A stretch of 16,175 bases of DNA. Source: UBA3071 sp965369635. Its GTDB lineage: Bacteria; Chloroflexota; Anaerolineae; UBA3071. The notes beneath the pieces were generated by a model. That model saw only the letters and a list, made by a program, of their open reading frames with translations, did no database searches and was not told the origin of the DNA. Made by a program: the position numbers and the translations under genes. The stretch is from contig CBDURC010000040.1 of the NCBI GenBank assembly GCA_965369635.1, forward strand, positions 1 to 16,175, given 5' to 3'. Positions 6,381 through 12,878 of this stretch are shown piece after piece. Numbering within the stretch: position 1 is the stretch's first letter; every line of letters starts with the position of its first letter.

Positions 6381-8141
6381 TTACGTTGACCCGCCCAGAC
6401 GTGCGACTTCCTTGGCGATAGCTGCCACGCAGTTCGGCAGTGCTTCGGTGATCGCTTGGGCGTCGAAGCGCAGCACCACCTGTTGAGCGGCAGCGCCGTA
6501 GCCGACCTCTTGGTCCCGCAGAGGCCGCGGTTCGGCGCCCAGTTCATCCGACGATGCCCGCGCGCCACACAGGATCACTACCTCACCTTCGGCGCAGGGG
6601 ATGGCGAAATCAGCCGCGTAGACGGTCCGCTCGTCCTGTACCTCCACCTCCCGTTCTGCCTCGATCTCTTCGGCCTTCAGCGCTGCCCACAGCCGCTCCT
6701 GCAGGGGATTGCCCAGCCAGAGGTCGTTGATCTCCTGGGCGCTCAACAGCCGCTCCAGCGTGGTGGGGATGAAGGTGATGCGCCGCAGCCGCTGGCTGGG
6801 CACGCGCTGTGCCAGCTTCTGCAGCGGGCCGATCTCTACCTTGAAGTAGCGGTCGCCCGCGCGCGGGTGGTTGGCTTCGTCGGGCAAGAGTTCGGCGCGG
6901 GTGACGATACGGTAACGTTTTACTGGAGCGTAGTAATTCACCGCCCAGCCCTCTGGCGGCTCGAAGGCTGCCGTCTGGTAGAAGGCCAGGAAGTCGGCTC
7001 CTACCTGCCGCGGCGCCCGCTTGAGGGGAATGCGATACCAGCCTTGCTGGCGTGCCAGCTCGAAATCACGGCGGTTGTTCAGCACCGCCACCAGCACCCG
7101 CGCCTCACCGGGTGGCATGCCCTCCAGGCTCCCTATCTCTGCCTCGTACAGTTCGCGCGCCTCGGCAAGTCTGAGGGACTCGATGCCTTCCACCCCGACC
7201 GTCAACTCTGGCGCGTAACGAGCCAGGTCGGCACGCAGGCGCAGCAGCGCCAGGTCTTTGGCCTTACACTCCAGCAGCACGTCGAATTCTGGCAATCCCT
7301 CCGCCTGGCGCAGCAAGGCAATGAACTCGAAGGGGTTGATGTAGTCAGCGTGCCGCGTCCAAAGCGGCGGCTGGAGCATCTGCCGCTGGCCACCGGCGGG
7401 ATTGGCCCGCTTCACTAGCCGCATCTCCGTGCGAGGGGAACTGAAGTGGATTTTGGGACGCACGCCCTCGCGCCAGGTGGCCAGCGCTAAGCCTAACGCC
7501 TCGGCAGCGGGTAGCCGCTCGGGGTTGTGTAGCAGGTGGTGCTGGTGATCGTAGACCAACGGCAGCCCCGTGCGCTGGCAGAGGCGATGGCAGTCGCTCA
7601 GGGAGTAGTGGGCATGGTCGTGCTCCAGCACTAGCCGGCGCCGCGTGGCCTCTGGCAGTTGGTCGACCGCCTCCACGAAGCGAGCCAGCGCCGCATCTCG
7701 ATCGCCATACACGCCGCCCACATGGACGGTGATCACCGCTTCAGGCCCCAACCCCATGCCGTCCAACAGCAGCGCCAGTGCGTTGAGATCAGCACGGCTC
7801 TTAGCGGCCACCGTGTCGTTGGGAGAATTGAGCACCATGTGAGAGCCTGCATGGAAGGAGAGCCGCAGCCCGTCGGCGCGGGCCATTTCCCCCATGGCGG
7901 CCAACTCTGCCTGGCACTCGTCTATCTGGCGGTGGAACTGGGACATGTCGGGGTGGGTGACGTAGGGGGCCAACTCGGAGGCCATGCGGTACATGCGAAT
8001 GGACTTCTGCCGCAGGTAGCCGAAGATGTCCCGCAGGTAGACGAGACTGACGCTGAGGTGAGGGTGGTTCTGCCAGCGGCGTCCATCGTGCGATTTGAGG
8101 CCCGGTCGGCCCAGCACTTTGACCGATAAGCCAAGTTTCAT
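6381..8141 (-). CDS. uvsE: UvsE-type UV-damage endonuclease with C-terminal fusion
   Basis: This is a 586-aa protein. Residues 1 to ~305 match UvsE, a TIM-barrel enzyme that nicks DNA 5' of UV photoproducts: RMYRMASELAPYVTHP, H97/H101 in FHAGSH, H140 in VHVGG, E173 in LEHDH, D198/H199 in YDHQH, H232 in IHFSSP, H264, and the ECKAKD segment with E291 and K293. UvsE is usually about 300 aa, so ~280 residues are extra. The extension contains LVAVLNNRRDF (~350), WYRIP (368-372), FIPTT (457-461), and then ERLWAALK...YAADFAIP...VVILCG (482-527). That last stretch resembles a DUF559/Vsr-like nuclease fold with a degraded active site. ATG 8141 was chosen because MKLGLSVKVLG fits the family N terminus. 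An in-frame ATG at 8168 overlaps the toxin stop and adds 9 residues. Confidence 0.85.
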   Translation of the reverse strand: MKLGLSVKVLGRPGLKSHDGRRWQNHPHLSVSLVYLRDIFGYLRQKSIRMYRMASELAPYVTHPDMSQFHRQIDECQAELAAMGEMARADGLRLSFHAGSHMVLNSPNDTVAAKSRADLNALALLLDGMGLGPEAVITVHVGGVYGDRDAALARFVEAVDQLPEATRRRLVLEHDHAHYSLSDCHRLCQRTGLPLVYDHQHHLLHNPERLPAAEALGLALATWREGVRPKIHFSSPRTEMRLVKRANPAGGQRQMLQPPLWTRHADYINPFEFIALLRQAEGLPEFDVLLECKAKDLALLRLRADLARYAPELTVGVEGIESLRLAEARELYEAEIGSLEGMPPGEARVLVAVLNNRRDFELARQQGWYRIPLKRAPRQVGADFLAFYQTAAFEPPEGWAVNYYAPVKRYRIVTRAELLPDEANHPRAGDRYFKVEIGPLQKLAQRVPSQRLRRITFIPTTLERLLSAQEINDLWLGNPLQERLWAALKAEEIEAEREVEVQDERTVYAADFAIPCAEGEVVILCGARASSDELGAEPRPLRDQEVGYGAAAQQVVLRFDAQAITEALPNCVAAIAKEVARLGGST

Positions 8142-8142
8142 T

Positions 8143-8168
8143 AGCCTGTTCCCATAGCCTGTTCCCAT
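8143..8168. repeat. 13-bp tandem duplication at the uvsE start
   Basis: AGCCTGTTCCCAT occurs twice back to back (8143-8155 and 8156-8168), with no mismatch. On the minus strand each copy begins with ATG. The copies lie between the toxin stop codon and the probable uvsE start. Because 13 is not a multiple of 3, the second copy changes which upstream ATG is in frame with uvsE. Confidence 0.9.
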
Positions 8169-8587
8169 CAGGTTCCCAATTGCTCCAGGAAGGCACGCGG
8201 CCCTACAATCTCGATGCCCTCATAGCTGCCAAGCACCAGAAGGTCATCATCACCGGTGACGATGAAGTTTGCTTTGCCCTCTACTGCCGCCTCCAGGAAC
8301 ATGTCATCCTTCGGATCGCGGCACACACTGATCGTGCGTTTCGGATGGATGATCCTGGCGCGATCAGCTATGAAGGCCAGGACGGCTTGGATGTCCTCTT
8401 CGGAAAGATGATACTTGTCGCGGATCCTGGGCAGGGTGAGTATGGACAGGAGTTCGTCCAGGAGCGGATCGGAGACGATCAGCTCATAGGCTCCTTCCTG
8501 GAGCCGTGTCAGCATGGGGGCAACGGTTCCGCGGGGTCTGATGATGGCGCGGATGAATATGTTGGTATCAACGACAGCGCGAATCAT
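8168..8587 (-). CDS. PIN-domain toxin (VapC-like, COG1569 type)
   Basis: This 139-aa PIN-domain protein is a predicted Mg2+-dependent RNase toxin. Active-site acids are D7 (VVDTN), E45 (LLDELL), D91/D94/D95 (RDPKDD) and D113-D115 (TGDDDLL). It resembles the toxin at 12-440 in layout (DP..DD.FL and the GD.LL ending), although its antitoxin partner is from a different family. The ATG at 8587 overlaps the antitoxin stop by 4 nt (ATGA), which implies translational coupling. Its own TGA stop overlaps an ATG in frame with uvsE (TGATG), so uvsE may be read from the same message. Confidence 0.9.
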   Translation of the reverse strand: MIRAVVDTNIFIRAIIRPRGTVAPMLTRLQEGAYELIVSDPLLDELLSILTLPRIRDKYHLSEEDIQAVLAFIADRARIIHPKRTISVCRDPKDDMFLEAAVEGKANFIVTGDDDLLVLGSYEGIEIVGPRAFLEQLGT

Positions 8588-8871
8588 CGGGTCGCCCGAA
8601 TCTCGTGCCTAGCGGCTTCCAGGTCTGCCTGAACCTCTTCCTCGGAATACTGCTCATTCAGCCATGCCATCTTGGCGAGGAGTTGTTCGAAGCGGGCCAG
8701 AGTCTGGGACTCGCGTAGCTTCTCCAAATGCAAGAAATCATCGTAGGAGATCAGAGCGGCCTCTGGACGGCTGCCGCGGGTGAGGATGTAAGAAGTATTC
8801 TCTTCGACCACTTCGTCGAACACAGAGCGGAAGTTGCGCTGCAAAGCGGTAACGCCAATGATCTTGTTCAT
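8584..8871 (-). CDS. Phd/YefM-type antitoxin
   Basis: This 95-aa protein starts MNKIIGVTALQRNFRSVFDEVVEENTSY-like, the typical Phd/YefM N-terminal DNA-binding domain, followed by RGSRPEAALISYDDF (about residues 33-47), which is characteristic of the family. The C-terminal ~45 residues are charged helix and would mask the PIN toxin. ATG 8871 was chosen because AGGTG lies 6-8 nt upstream. A GTG at 8880 would overlap that site. The gene overlaps the toxin by 4 nt. Expression is probably autoregulated through the inverted repeat at 8882-8911. Confidence 0.88.
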   Translation of the reverse strand: MNKIIGVTALQRNFRSVFDEVVEENTSYILTRGSRPEAALISYDDFLHLEKLRESQTLARFEQLLAKMAWLNEQYSEEEVQADLEAARHEIRATR

Positions 8872-8881
8872 GTCAGTCACC

Positions 8882-8911
8882 TATGTATCTGAGTTGGTAC
8901 CTCGATACATA
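8882..8911. promoter_or_regulatory. Inverted-repeat operator for the Phd/PIN pair
   Basis: TATGTATC (8882-8889) is mirrored by GATACATA (8904-8911). The arms extend inward by GAG/CTC with one unpaired base, giving 11 bp per arm around a 7-nt centre. It lies directly downstream of the predicted -10 box and 11 nt before the antitoxin ATG, where a Phd/YefM repressor would be expected to bind. Confidence 0.6.
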
Positions 8912-8939
8912 TCCTACCACAGATTCTTGGCCTTGTCAA
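8911..8939 (-). promoter_or_regulatory. Promoter of the Phd/PIN operon
   Basis: On the minus strand a perfect TTGACA (8939 to 8934) is followed by 17 nt and TAGGAT (8916 to 8911), which matches TATAAT at 4 of 6 positions. The -35 box directly abuts the rsmA stop codon (8940-8942). The pair can therefore be transcribed separately from rsmA. Confidence 0.65.
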
Positions 8940-9815
8940 CTAGCTCGTCGCTCCCAGTTGCTGATACACCTGCCCCCATTCGGCCAGGGTCAGCGTTTGC
9001 GCGCGACGGCGCGGTTCGATGCCCGCCCGCTCCAGTGACGCTGCGACCTCCGCAGAAGGCTGCCCCAAGCCATGTGCCAGCGAGTTGCGCAACTGCTTGC
9101 GTCGCTGGCCGAACCCTGCCCGCACGATTCGGAAGAAGCGCTCCACGTCGTCCACCGCCACTGCGGGCTGAGGCCGCCGCCTGAGCCGTACCACCGCCGA
9201 GTCCACCTTGGGCCTGGGGTAGAAAGCCCCTGCCGGGATACGATGCACCAGCTCCGGCTTCGCGTAGAACTGCACGCTCACCGCCAGCAGGCTCATGTGC
9301 GGCGGCGCGGCGCAAATGCGCTCCCCTACCTCCCGCTGCATGGTCAGCACCATCAGATGCGGCGGGGACTCTGCCTCCAGCAGGTGGCGCAGCACGGCGG
9401 AGGTGATGTAGTAGGGGAGATTGGCGACGACCTTGTAGGTTTCGGGTGTCGAGTTTCGGGTTTGGGGTTGAGGTCCCAACGACTCGGAACGTGAAACCAG
9501 ATCCGAAGGCCGGAGTTGCAGGATGTCGCCGTGCACGATGGTCACGTTCGGCCAGTCGGCAAGCGTGTGCTGGAGGATGGGGATGAGCTGAGCGTCCAGT
9601 TCGACGGCGACGACGTGGCCAGCCTGCGCGGCCAGGAGTGCGGTCAACGTGCCCAGGCCCGGTCCGATCTCCAGCACCACGTCGTCGGACGTGAGCCCCG
9701 CCGCTTCCACGATGCGCCGAAGATGGGCTTCGGAGACGAGGAAGTGCTGGCCCAGGCCCTTGCGTGGGCGAAGACTGTGTTCCCGTAGCAGTTGCCGCAC
9801 GTTCATCTTGCTCAT
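8940..9815 (-). CDS. rsmA: 16S rRNA (adenine1518-N6/adenine1519-N6)-dimethyltransferase
   Basis: This is a 291-aa RsmA/KsgA protein, which dimethylates two adjacent adenines at the 3' end of 16S rRNA during 30S maturation. RKGLGQHFLV (18-27) is the family N-terminal signature. The SAM site is EIGPGLGTLT (49-58) with VELD at 71-74 and GD at 97-98. The catalytic motif IV is NLPYYIT (132-138), and FYPRPKVDSAVV (198-209) is also typical. Between ILQLRPSDL and YKVVANLPY there are about 19 extra residues (~108-126) encoded by DNA of the intergenic repeat type (see findings). ATG 9815 was chosen: the longer frame from TTG 9848 reads through repeat DNA. No strong ribosome binding site is visible. It follows the YabE-like gene, a known neighbour pair. 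Confidence 0.93.
   Translation of the reverse strand: MSKMNVRQLLREHSLRPRKGLGQHFLVSEAHLRRIVEAAGLTSDDVVLEIGPGLGTLTALLAAQAGHVVAVELDAQLIPILQHTLADWPNVTIVHGDILQLRPSDLVSRSESLGPQPQTRNSTPETYKVVANLPYYITSAVLRHLLEAESPPHLMVLTMQREVGERICAAPPHMSLLAVSVQFYAKPELVHRIPAGAFYPRPKVDSAVVRLRRRPQPAVAVDDVERFFRIVRAGFGQRRKQLRNSLAHGLGQPSAEVAASLERAGIEPRRRAQTLTLAEWGQVYQQLGATS
9439..9469 (-). repeat. Copy 1 of a 31-bp intergenic repeat, inside rsmA
   Basis: Read on the minus strand, this matches 27 of 31 bases of 9901-9931 read on the plus strand; both are AACCCC...CCCGAAAC. It lies in frame within the rsmA coding sequence. The adjacent bases 9488-9496 (ACGTGAAAC) match the other repeat family, found at 5351-5389 and 6191-6206. 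Confidence 0.8.
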
Positions 9816-9820
9816 GAGTA

Positions 9821-9931
9821 GACAAGGCAACGAGTAACAAGTCGACAAGGCGACAAGGGAAGCTCGAGGTTCAGAGTCTGGTGTTCAGCGCCGAACTCCG
9901 AACCCCGAACTCGAAACCCGAGACCCGAAAC
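9821..9931. repeat. Two repeat patches upstream of rsmA
   Basis: The short space between rsmA and the YabE-like gene contains CGACAAGG-type direct repeats (about 9821-9860). A second patch of GAACTCCGAACCCCGAA-type units (about 9866-9931) follows; its last 31 bases (9901-9931) are copy 2 of the repeat also found inside rsmA, in the opposite orientation. No promoter for rsmA is evident here. Confidence 0.75.
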
Positions 9932-9933
9932 AG

Positions 9934-11466
9934 TCATCTCTCCCTCGGCCAATTGGGCAGCACCCAGCGGATCTTGTAGCGGGGCGGAGGCGGATCCAGC
10001 AGGTAGACATTCACCCAGCTTCGCCACAGCACCAGGTTGTCGTCGTCGTATCCCAGGTCAACGCGTCGTCCCTTGATCGCGCCGCCCGTATCACCGGCCA
10101 CTCCGGTCCCGTAGCCTGGCACGTACACGGGGGTGCGCAGATCGATCACCGCCGGATCCACGGCCACAATGCCCTTGCGCATCGGCTGGCCCAGACGGGT
10201 GCGGCCAAACGAGGGATGATCCGCGCTCTTGCCCGCAGTGGAGGCGCTGTACGAGGTGGCAGACATGCGTATCTTGCGCCAATACACCAGCGTCCCCTCG
10301 GGCGTTTCCAGAGTGCGGGTGACAATCTTGCGCCCATAGGCCATGACGCGGGTTATGGGCTCCTGTGCCACCCATGCGTATTCCAACGTGCGGCTCAACT
10401 CCAGGTCATCCTCATAGACCACTCGGAAGCGGCGCTTGGTGATTCCTTCTCTCCCCGCCTCGTCCAGCCGCTGGTGGTCAATTTCCACATTGTCGTCGGG
10501 AACCCAGATGGCCTCGAAGGGTATCGGCTCCTGTTCGATTTCGATGGCTTCCCGCACGCGCGTCACCTGGATGACCAGATTGTCCGTCAGGCGTGTCGTC
10601 ATCGGCGGCGTCACCCGATCCAGGCCGACGACGGCGATCCCCTGCTCCGCAAGAGCATCGCCCACCGTCTCCTGCCCGGTGCGGGTCTTGATGGTGCCAC
10701 CGTCGGCGCGGATGGCAATGGGCGTGGAACGCTGGATGAAGACTCGTAGGCCCGCCGACACGCGGCTGCCCAGGCTGGGCATCACTCGGTCGCCCAGGTA
10801 GAGGGTGATCTGCTCCCGCAGTAGCGCCTCGCCCACTGTGGGCGCGGTGGTGTAGATGGCGAAAGGCATACCACCATCGTCTATGGTGATGGGGACCGCC
10901 CGCTGCAGCGAAAGCTGCAACGGCGCTGCCTGCCGTCCTGACCAGGCGTGCGTTCGAGCGTAGCGCGGTGATTCGCCGTCCATTATCTGCGCGGACGGCA
11001 AATCCGTCTGGGGCGTGGCCGGCTGCCCATCCAGCCGCAACTCATCGTAACGACCTAGATGCAGCCCAACTTTACCCAGGACTTGAGCCACCGTGTGGGC
11101 ATGGGTGCGCAGCGTCAGCCGCTGGCCGTCGGCTTCGATCTCTACCGGCCGGGCCCGGACGATCTGTACTGCCAGGCCAGGGCTCAGTGTTGTCTCGGCG
11201 GGCAGCGTAAGGATGTCCTCTGTCTGCAAGGCCAGCCCCAGTTCCTCCAGCAGTTCGCCCACCGTGGCCTGGTGCGTGTGCACTGTCTCCATCAGTCCGT
11301 CAACGGTGACCTGGACACTGAGCTGGGTGCGCTGATAGTTCCAGACCAGCGCCGTGGCCCCGATCAGCAGGAACGGCAGCAACAGCAGGCCCCACCACAC
11401 CTGCCGGAAGCTGGCCCCGCCTGGAGCGGGGCTGGAGGTCATAGGCGATAGACGGTCTTGGCTCAT
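9934..11466 (-). CDS. YabE-like cell-wall protein: DUF348, G5 and 3D domains
   Basis: This 510-aa protein is anchored in the membrane by one helix (about 23-42) with the rest outside. About four DUF348 repeats follow (near 51-92, 107-148, 190-230 and 248-288), then a G5 domain (~302-378) and a C-terminal 3D domain (~401-492) with the three aspartates D437, D459 and D470 in VAVDPAVIDL, GDTGG and RRVDLGYDD. The 3D domain is the lytic transglycosylase-like fold of MltA/YabE proteins, so it probably cuts or remodels peptidoglycan. GAGGG lies 4 nt before the ATG at 11466, which supports this start over an upstream in-frame one at 11634. Its position just before rsmA matches yabE-(rnmV)-ksgA in Bacillus and rpfB-ksgA in mycobacteria. 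Confidence 0.88.
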   Translation of the reverse strand: MSQDRLSPMTSSPAPGGASFRQVWWGLLLLPFLLIGATALVWNYQRTQLSVQVTVDGLMETVHTHQATVGELLEELGLALQTEDILTLPAETTLSPGLAVQIVRARPVEIEADGQRLTLRTHAHTVAQVLGKVGLHLGRYDELRLDGQPATPQTDLPSAQIMDGESPRYARTHAWSGRQAAPLQLSLQRAVPITIDDGGMPFAIYTTAPTVGEALLREQITLYLGDRVMPSLGSRVSAGLRVFIQRSTPIAIRADGGTIKTRTGQETVGDALAEQGIAVVGLDRVTPPMTTRLTDNLVIQVTRVREAIEIEQEPIPFEAIWVPDDNVEIDHQRLDEAGREGITKRRFRVVYEDDLELSRTLEYAWVAQEPITRVMAYGRKIVTRTLETPEGTLVYWRKIRMSATSYSASTAGKSADHPSFGRTRLGQPMRKGIVAVDPAVIDLRTPVYVPGYGTGVAGDTGGAIKGRRVDLGYDDDNLVLWRSWVNVYLLDPPPPRYKIRWVLPNWPRER

Positions 11467-11513
11467 GAAGCCCTCGAAAGGTTGGTTCTTACGTCTCGGG
11501 GCGAAATAGAGCC

Positions 11514-11602
11514 CAGATGCGCTCTTGGCGAGCGATCTGCGCTCATTGAACTGGAAAAGACTTTCTGCAGCGGTGAGCGATTCTGAGAGTCTACGCAGAA
11601 TC
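11514..11602 (-). ncRNA. Possible structured leader of the YabE-like gene
   Basis: The 145 nt between the ferredoxin subunit stop and the YabE-like start hold two hairpins. One has a 7-bp stem (11579-11585 with 11596-11602). The other has a 10-bp stem with one bulged base and a 5-nt loop (11514-11524 with 11530-11539). I do not recognise a known riboswitch core. The ydaO/c-di-AMP type, often found before cell-wall hydrolase genes, was looked for and its conserved segments were not seen. No internal promoter is evident. Confidence 0.3.
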
Positions 11603-11611
11603 TCCGTACCT

Positions 11612-11968
11612 TCACCTTCTGGTAGCCGAGGCACTCAGGAGCTTCTTCTCAGCAGAGGCCAACTCAAAGGCCGTACTCAGGGCAACGGCGCCCTGGGGGC
11701 AGACCTCTTCGCATTGCCCACAGAAGGCGCATCTCCCACGATGATAGATGAGGTCATACTGCTTCTCGGCTATCTCAATCAACTCCAGGGCAAAGGCGGG
11801 GCAGTCACGAACGCAGAGCCCGCAGCCCACGCAGGCCTCGGCGTCGAAGAGCAGTTCCCCTCGGTAGGCGGGTGAAACTTCGGCGGGGGCGAAGGGGTAT
11901 TTCACGGTGAAGGGTCTGCGGAACAACGAGCCCAGAAGCCTGGGCAGCATGAAAGCGAGCGAGTTCAT
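11612..11968 (-). CDS. Group 4 hydrogenase ferredoxin subunit (NuoI/EchF/HycF-like)
   Basis: This 118-aa protein carries two [4Fe-4S] clusters: C46, C49, C52, C56 and C80, C83, C86, C90, each ending in CP. The N terminus (LFRRPFTVKYPF) is typical of NuoI-like subunits of membrane hydrogenases and would sit against the membrane arm. It is expected to take electrons from soluble ferredoxin and pass them to the small-subunit cluster. It follows the NuoH-like gene with a single base between stop and start. It is the last hydrogenase-type gene of the cluster; no NADH-binding subunits (NuoE, F, G) are seen. Confidence 0.9.
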   Translation of the reverse strand: MNSLAFMLPRLLGSLFRRPFTVKYPFAPAEVSPAYRGELLFDAEACVGCGLCVRDCPAFALELIEIAEKQYDLIYHRGRCAFCGQCEEVCPQGAVALSTAFELASAEKKLLSASATRR

Positions 11969-11969
11969 G

Positions 11970-12878
11970 CTAGAAAACCCCCATCCACACCACCATCATC
12001 AGTTGCACCAACGAGAGGGGAGCCAGAAGCCCCCAGCTCAAGCGCACCATCTGATCGAGGCGCAACCGGGCGAAGAGGGCCCTGATGCACGAGAGGGCGA
12101 AAAGCACGAGCATTGTCTTCAGCCCCAAAAGGAAGAGGGAACTGAAGCCGCCTAAGAAGAGGTTGACCAGCAAGACGCAGCACACCACCATCTCCATATC
12201 CTGCGCCAGCCGGAAGAGGGCCAACTTCCGGCCGCTGAACTCCGTCAACACCCCGGCTACGATCTCTGTCTCCGCCTCGGGGATGTCGAAGGGCACGCGC
12301 TCCAGCTTGCTCACCAGGCTGGTCAAAGCAACCAGCAAGCCGATAGGTTGCAGGGCAGCCGTCCAGATGTGGCCAGTCTGGAAGGCGGCGATCTCAGAGA
12401 TGGACCATGAACTGGCCAGGAGTGCCGGACCGCAGAGGGCCATCAGGAAGGGCACCTCGTAGGCGAAGAGTTGGGTGAGGGCGCGCATGCTGCCCACCAG
12501 GCCGAAGGGGCCAGCCGAAAGCCACCCCGCCAGCGAAAGGGCCAGGATAGGCACCCACAACAGGAAGGCCACCACTATCAGATCCCCCTCGAAGGCATAG
12601 GAGGCCGCCCTCCCCACGGGGATGTAAAGGATGGCCGTAGCCACGGAGGCAAAGGTCACCAGCGACAGGGCTGCACACATCCTCGCGTCCGCTGCCTCGG
12701 GGAGTACATCCTCCTTGGCCAGCAGCTTAACAAAGTCGGCGAAAGGTTGGTACCAGGGCGGCCCCACCCGGCTCTGCAGACGGGCGTAGAGCTTTCGATC
12801 CGCCCACTGGAAGAACATGGCGCAGGCGAACAGGAAGAGAAAGCCTGGGAAAACCAGGATGTTCACCAATTGGCTCAT
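11970..12878 (-). CDS. Group 4 hydrogenase membrane subunit (NuoH/EchB/HycD-like)
   Basis: This 302-aa integral membrane protein has about eight hydrophobic helices. Conserved NuoH-family segments are DRKLYARLQSRVGPPWYQPF (27-46), GSMRALTQLFAYEVPF (about 128-143), and PFDIPEAETEIVAGVLTEFS (about 196-215). The last is the acidic loop at the junction of the peripheral and membrane arms. The protein anchors the hydrogenase module and links electron transfer to ion translocation. Its ATG overlaps the TAA stop of the preceding flippase-like gene (TAATG), so translation is coupled. The length is normal for HycD/EchB proteins. Confidence 0.92.
   Translation of the reverse strand: MSQLVNILVFPGFLFLFACAMFFQWADRKLYARLQSRVGPPWYQPFADFVKLLAKEDVLPEAADARMCAALSLVTFASVATAILYIPVGRAASYAFEGDLIVVAFLLWVPILALSLAGWLSAGPFGLVGSMRALTQLFAYEVPFLMALCGPALLASSWSISEIAAFQTGHIWTAALQPIGLLVALTSLVSKLERVPFDIPEAETEIVAGVLTEFSGRKLALFRLAQDMEMVVCCVLLVNLFLGGFSSLFLLGLKTMLVLFALSCIRALFARLRLDQMVRLSWGLLAPLSLVQLMMVVWMGVF

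Noticed and set aside
9816..9848. TTG start giving rsmA 11 more residues
   Set aside because: The added codons read through CGACAAGG-type repeat DNA and do not resemble the RsmA N terminus.
11466..11611. c-di-AMP (ydaO) riboswitch
   Set aside because: The gene context is right, but the conserved segments of that riboswitch are not visible.
11467..11634. Upstream start for the YabE-like protein
   Set aside because: It overlaps the ferredoxin subunit gene and adds residues before a normal signal anchor; a good ribosome binding site supports 11466.
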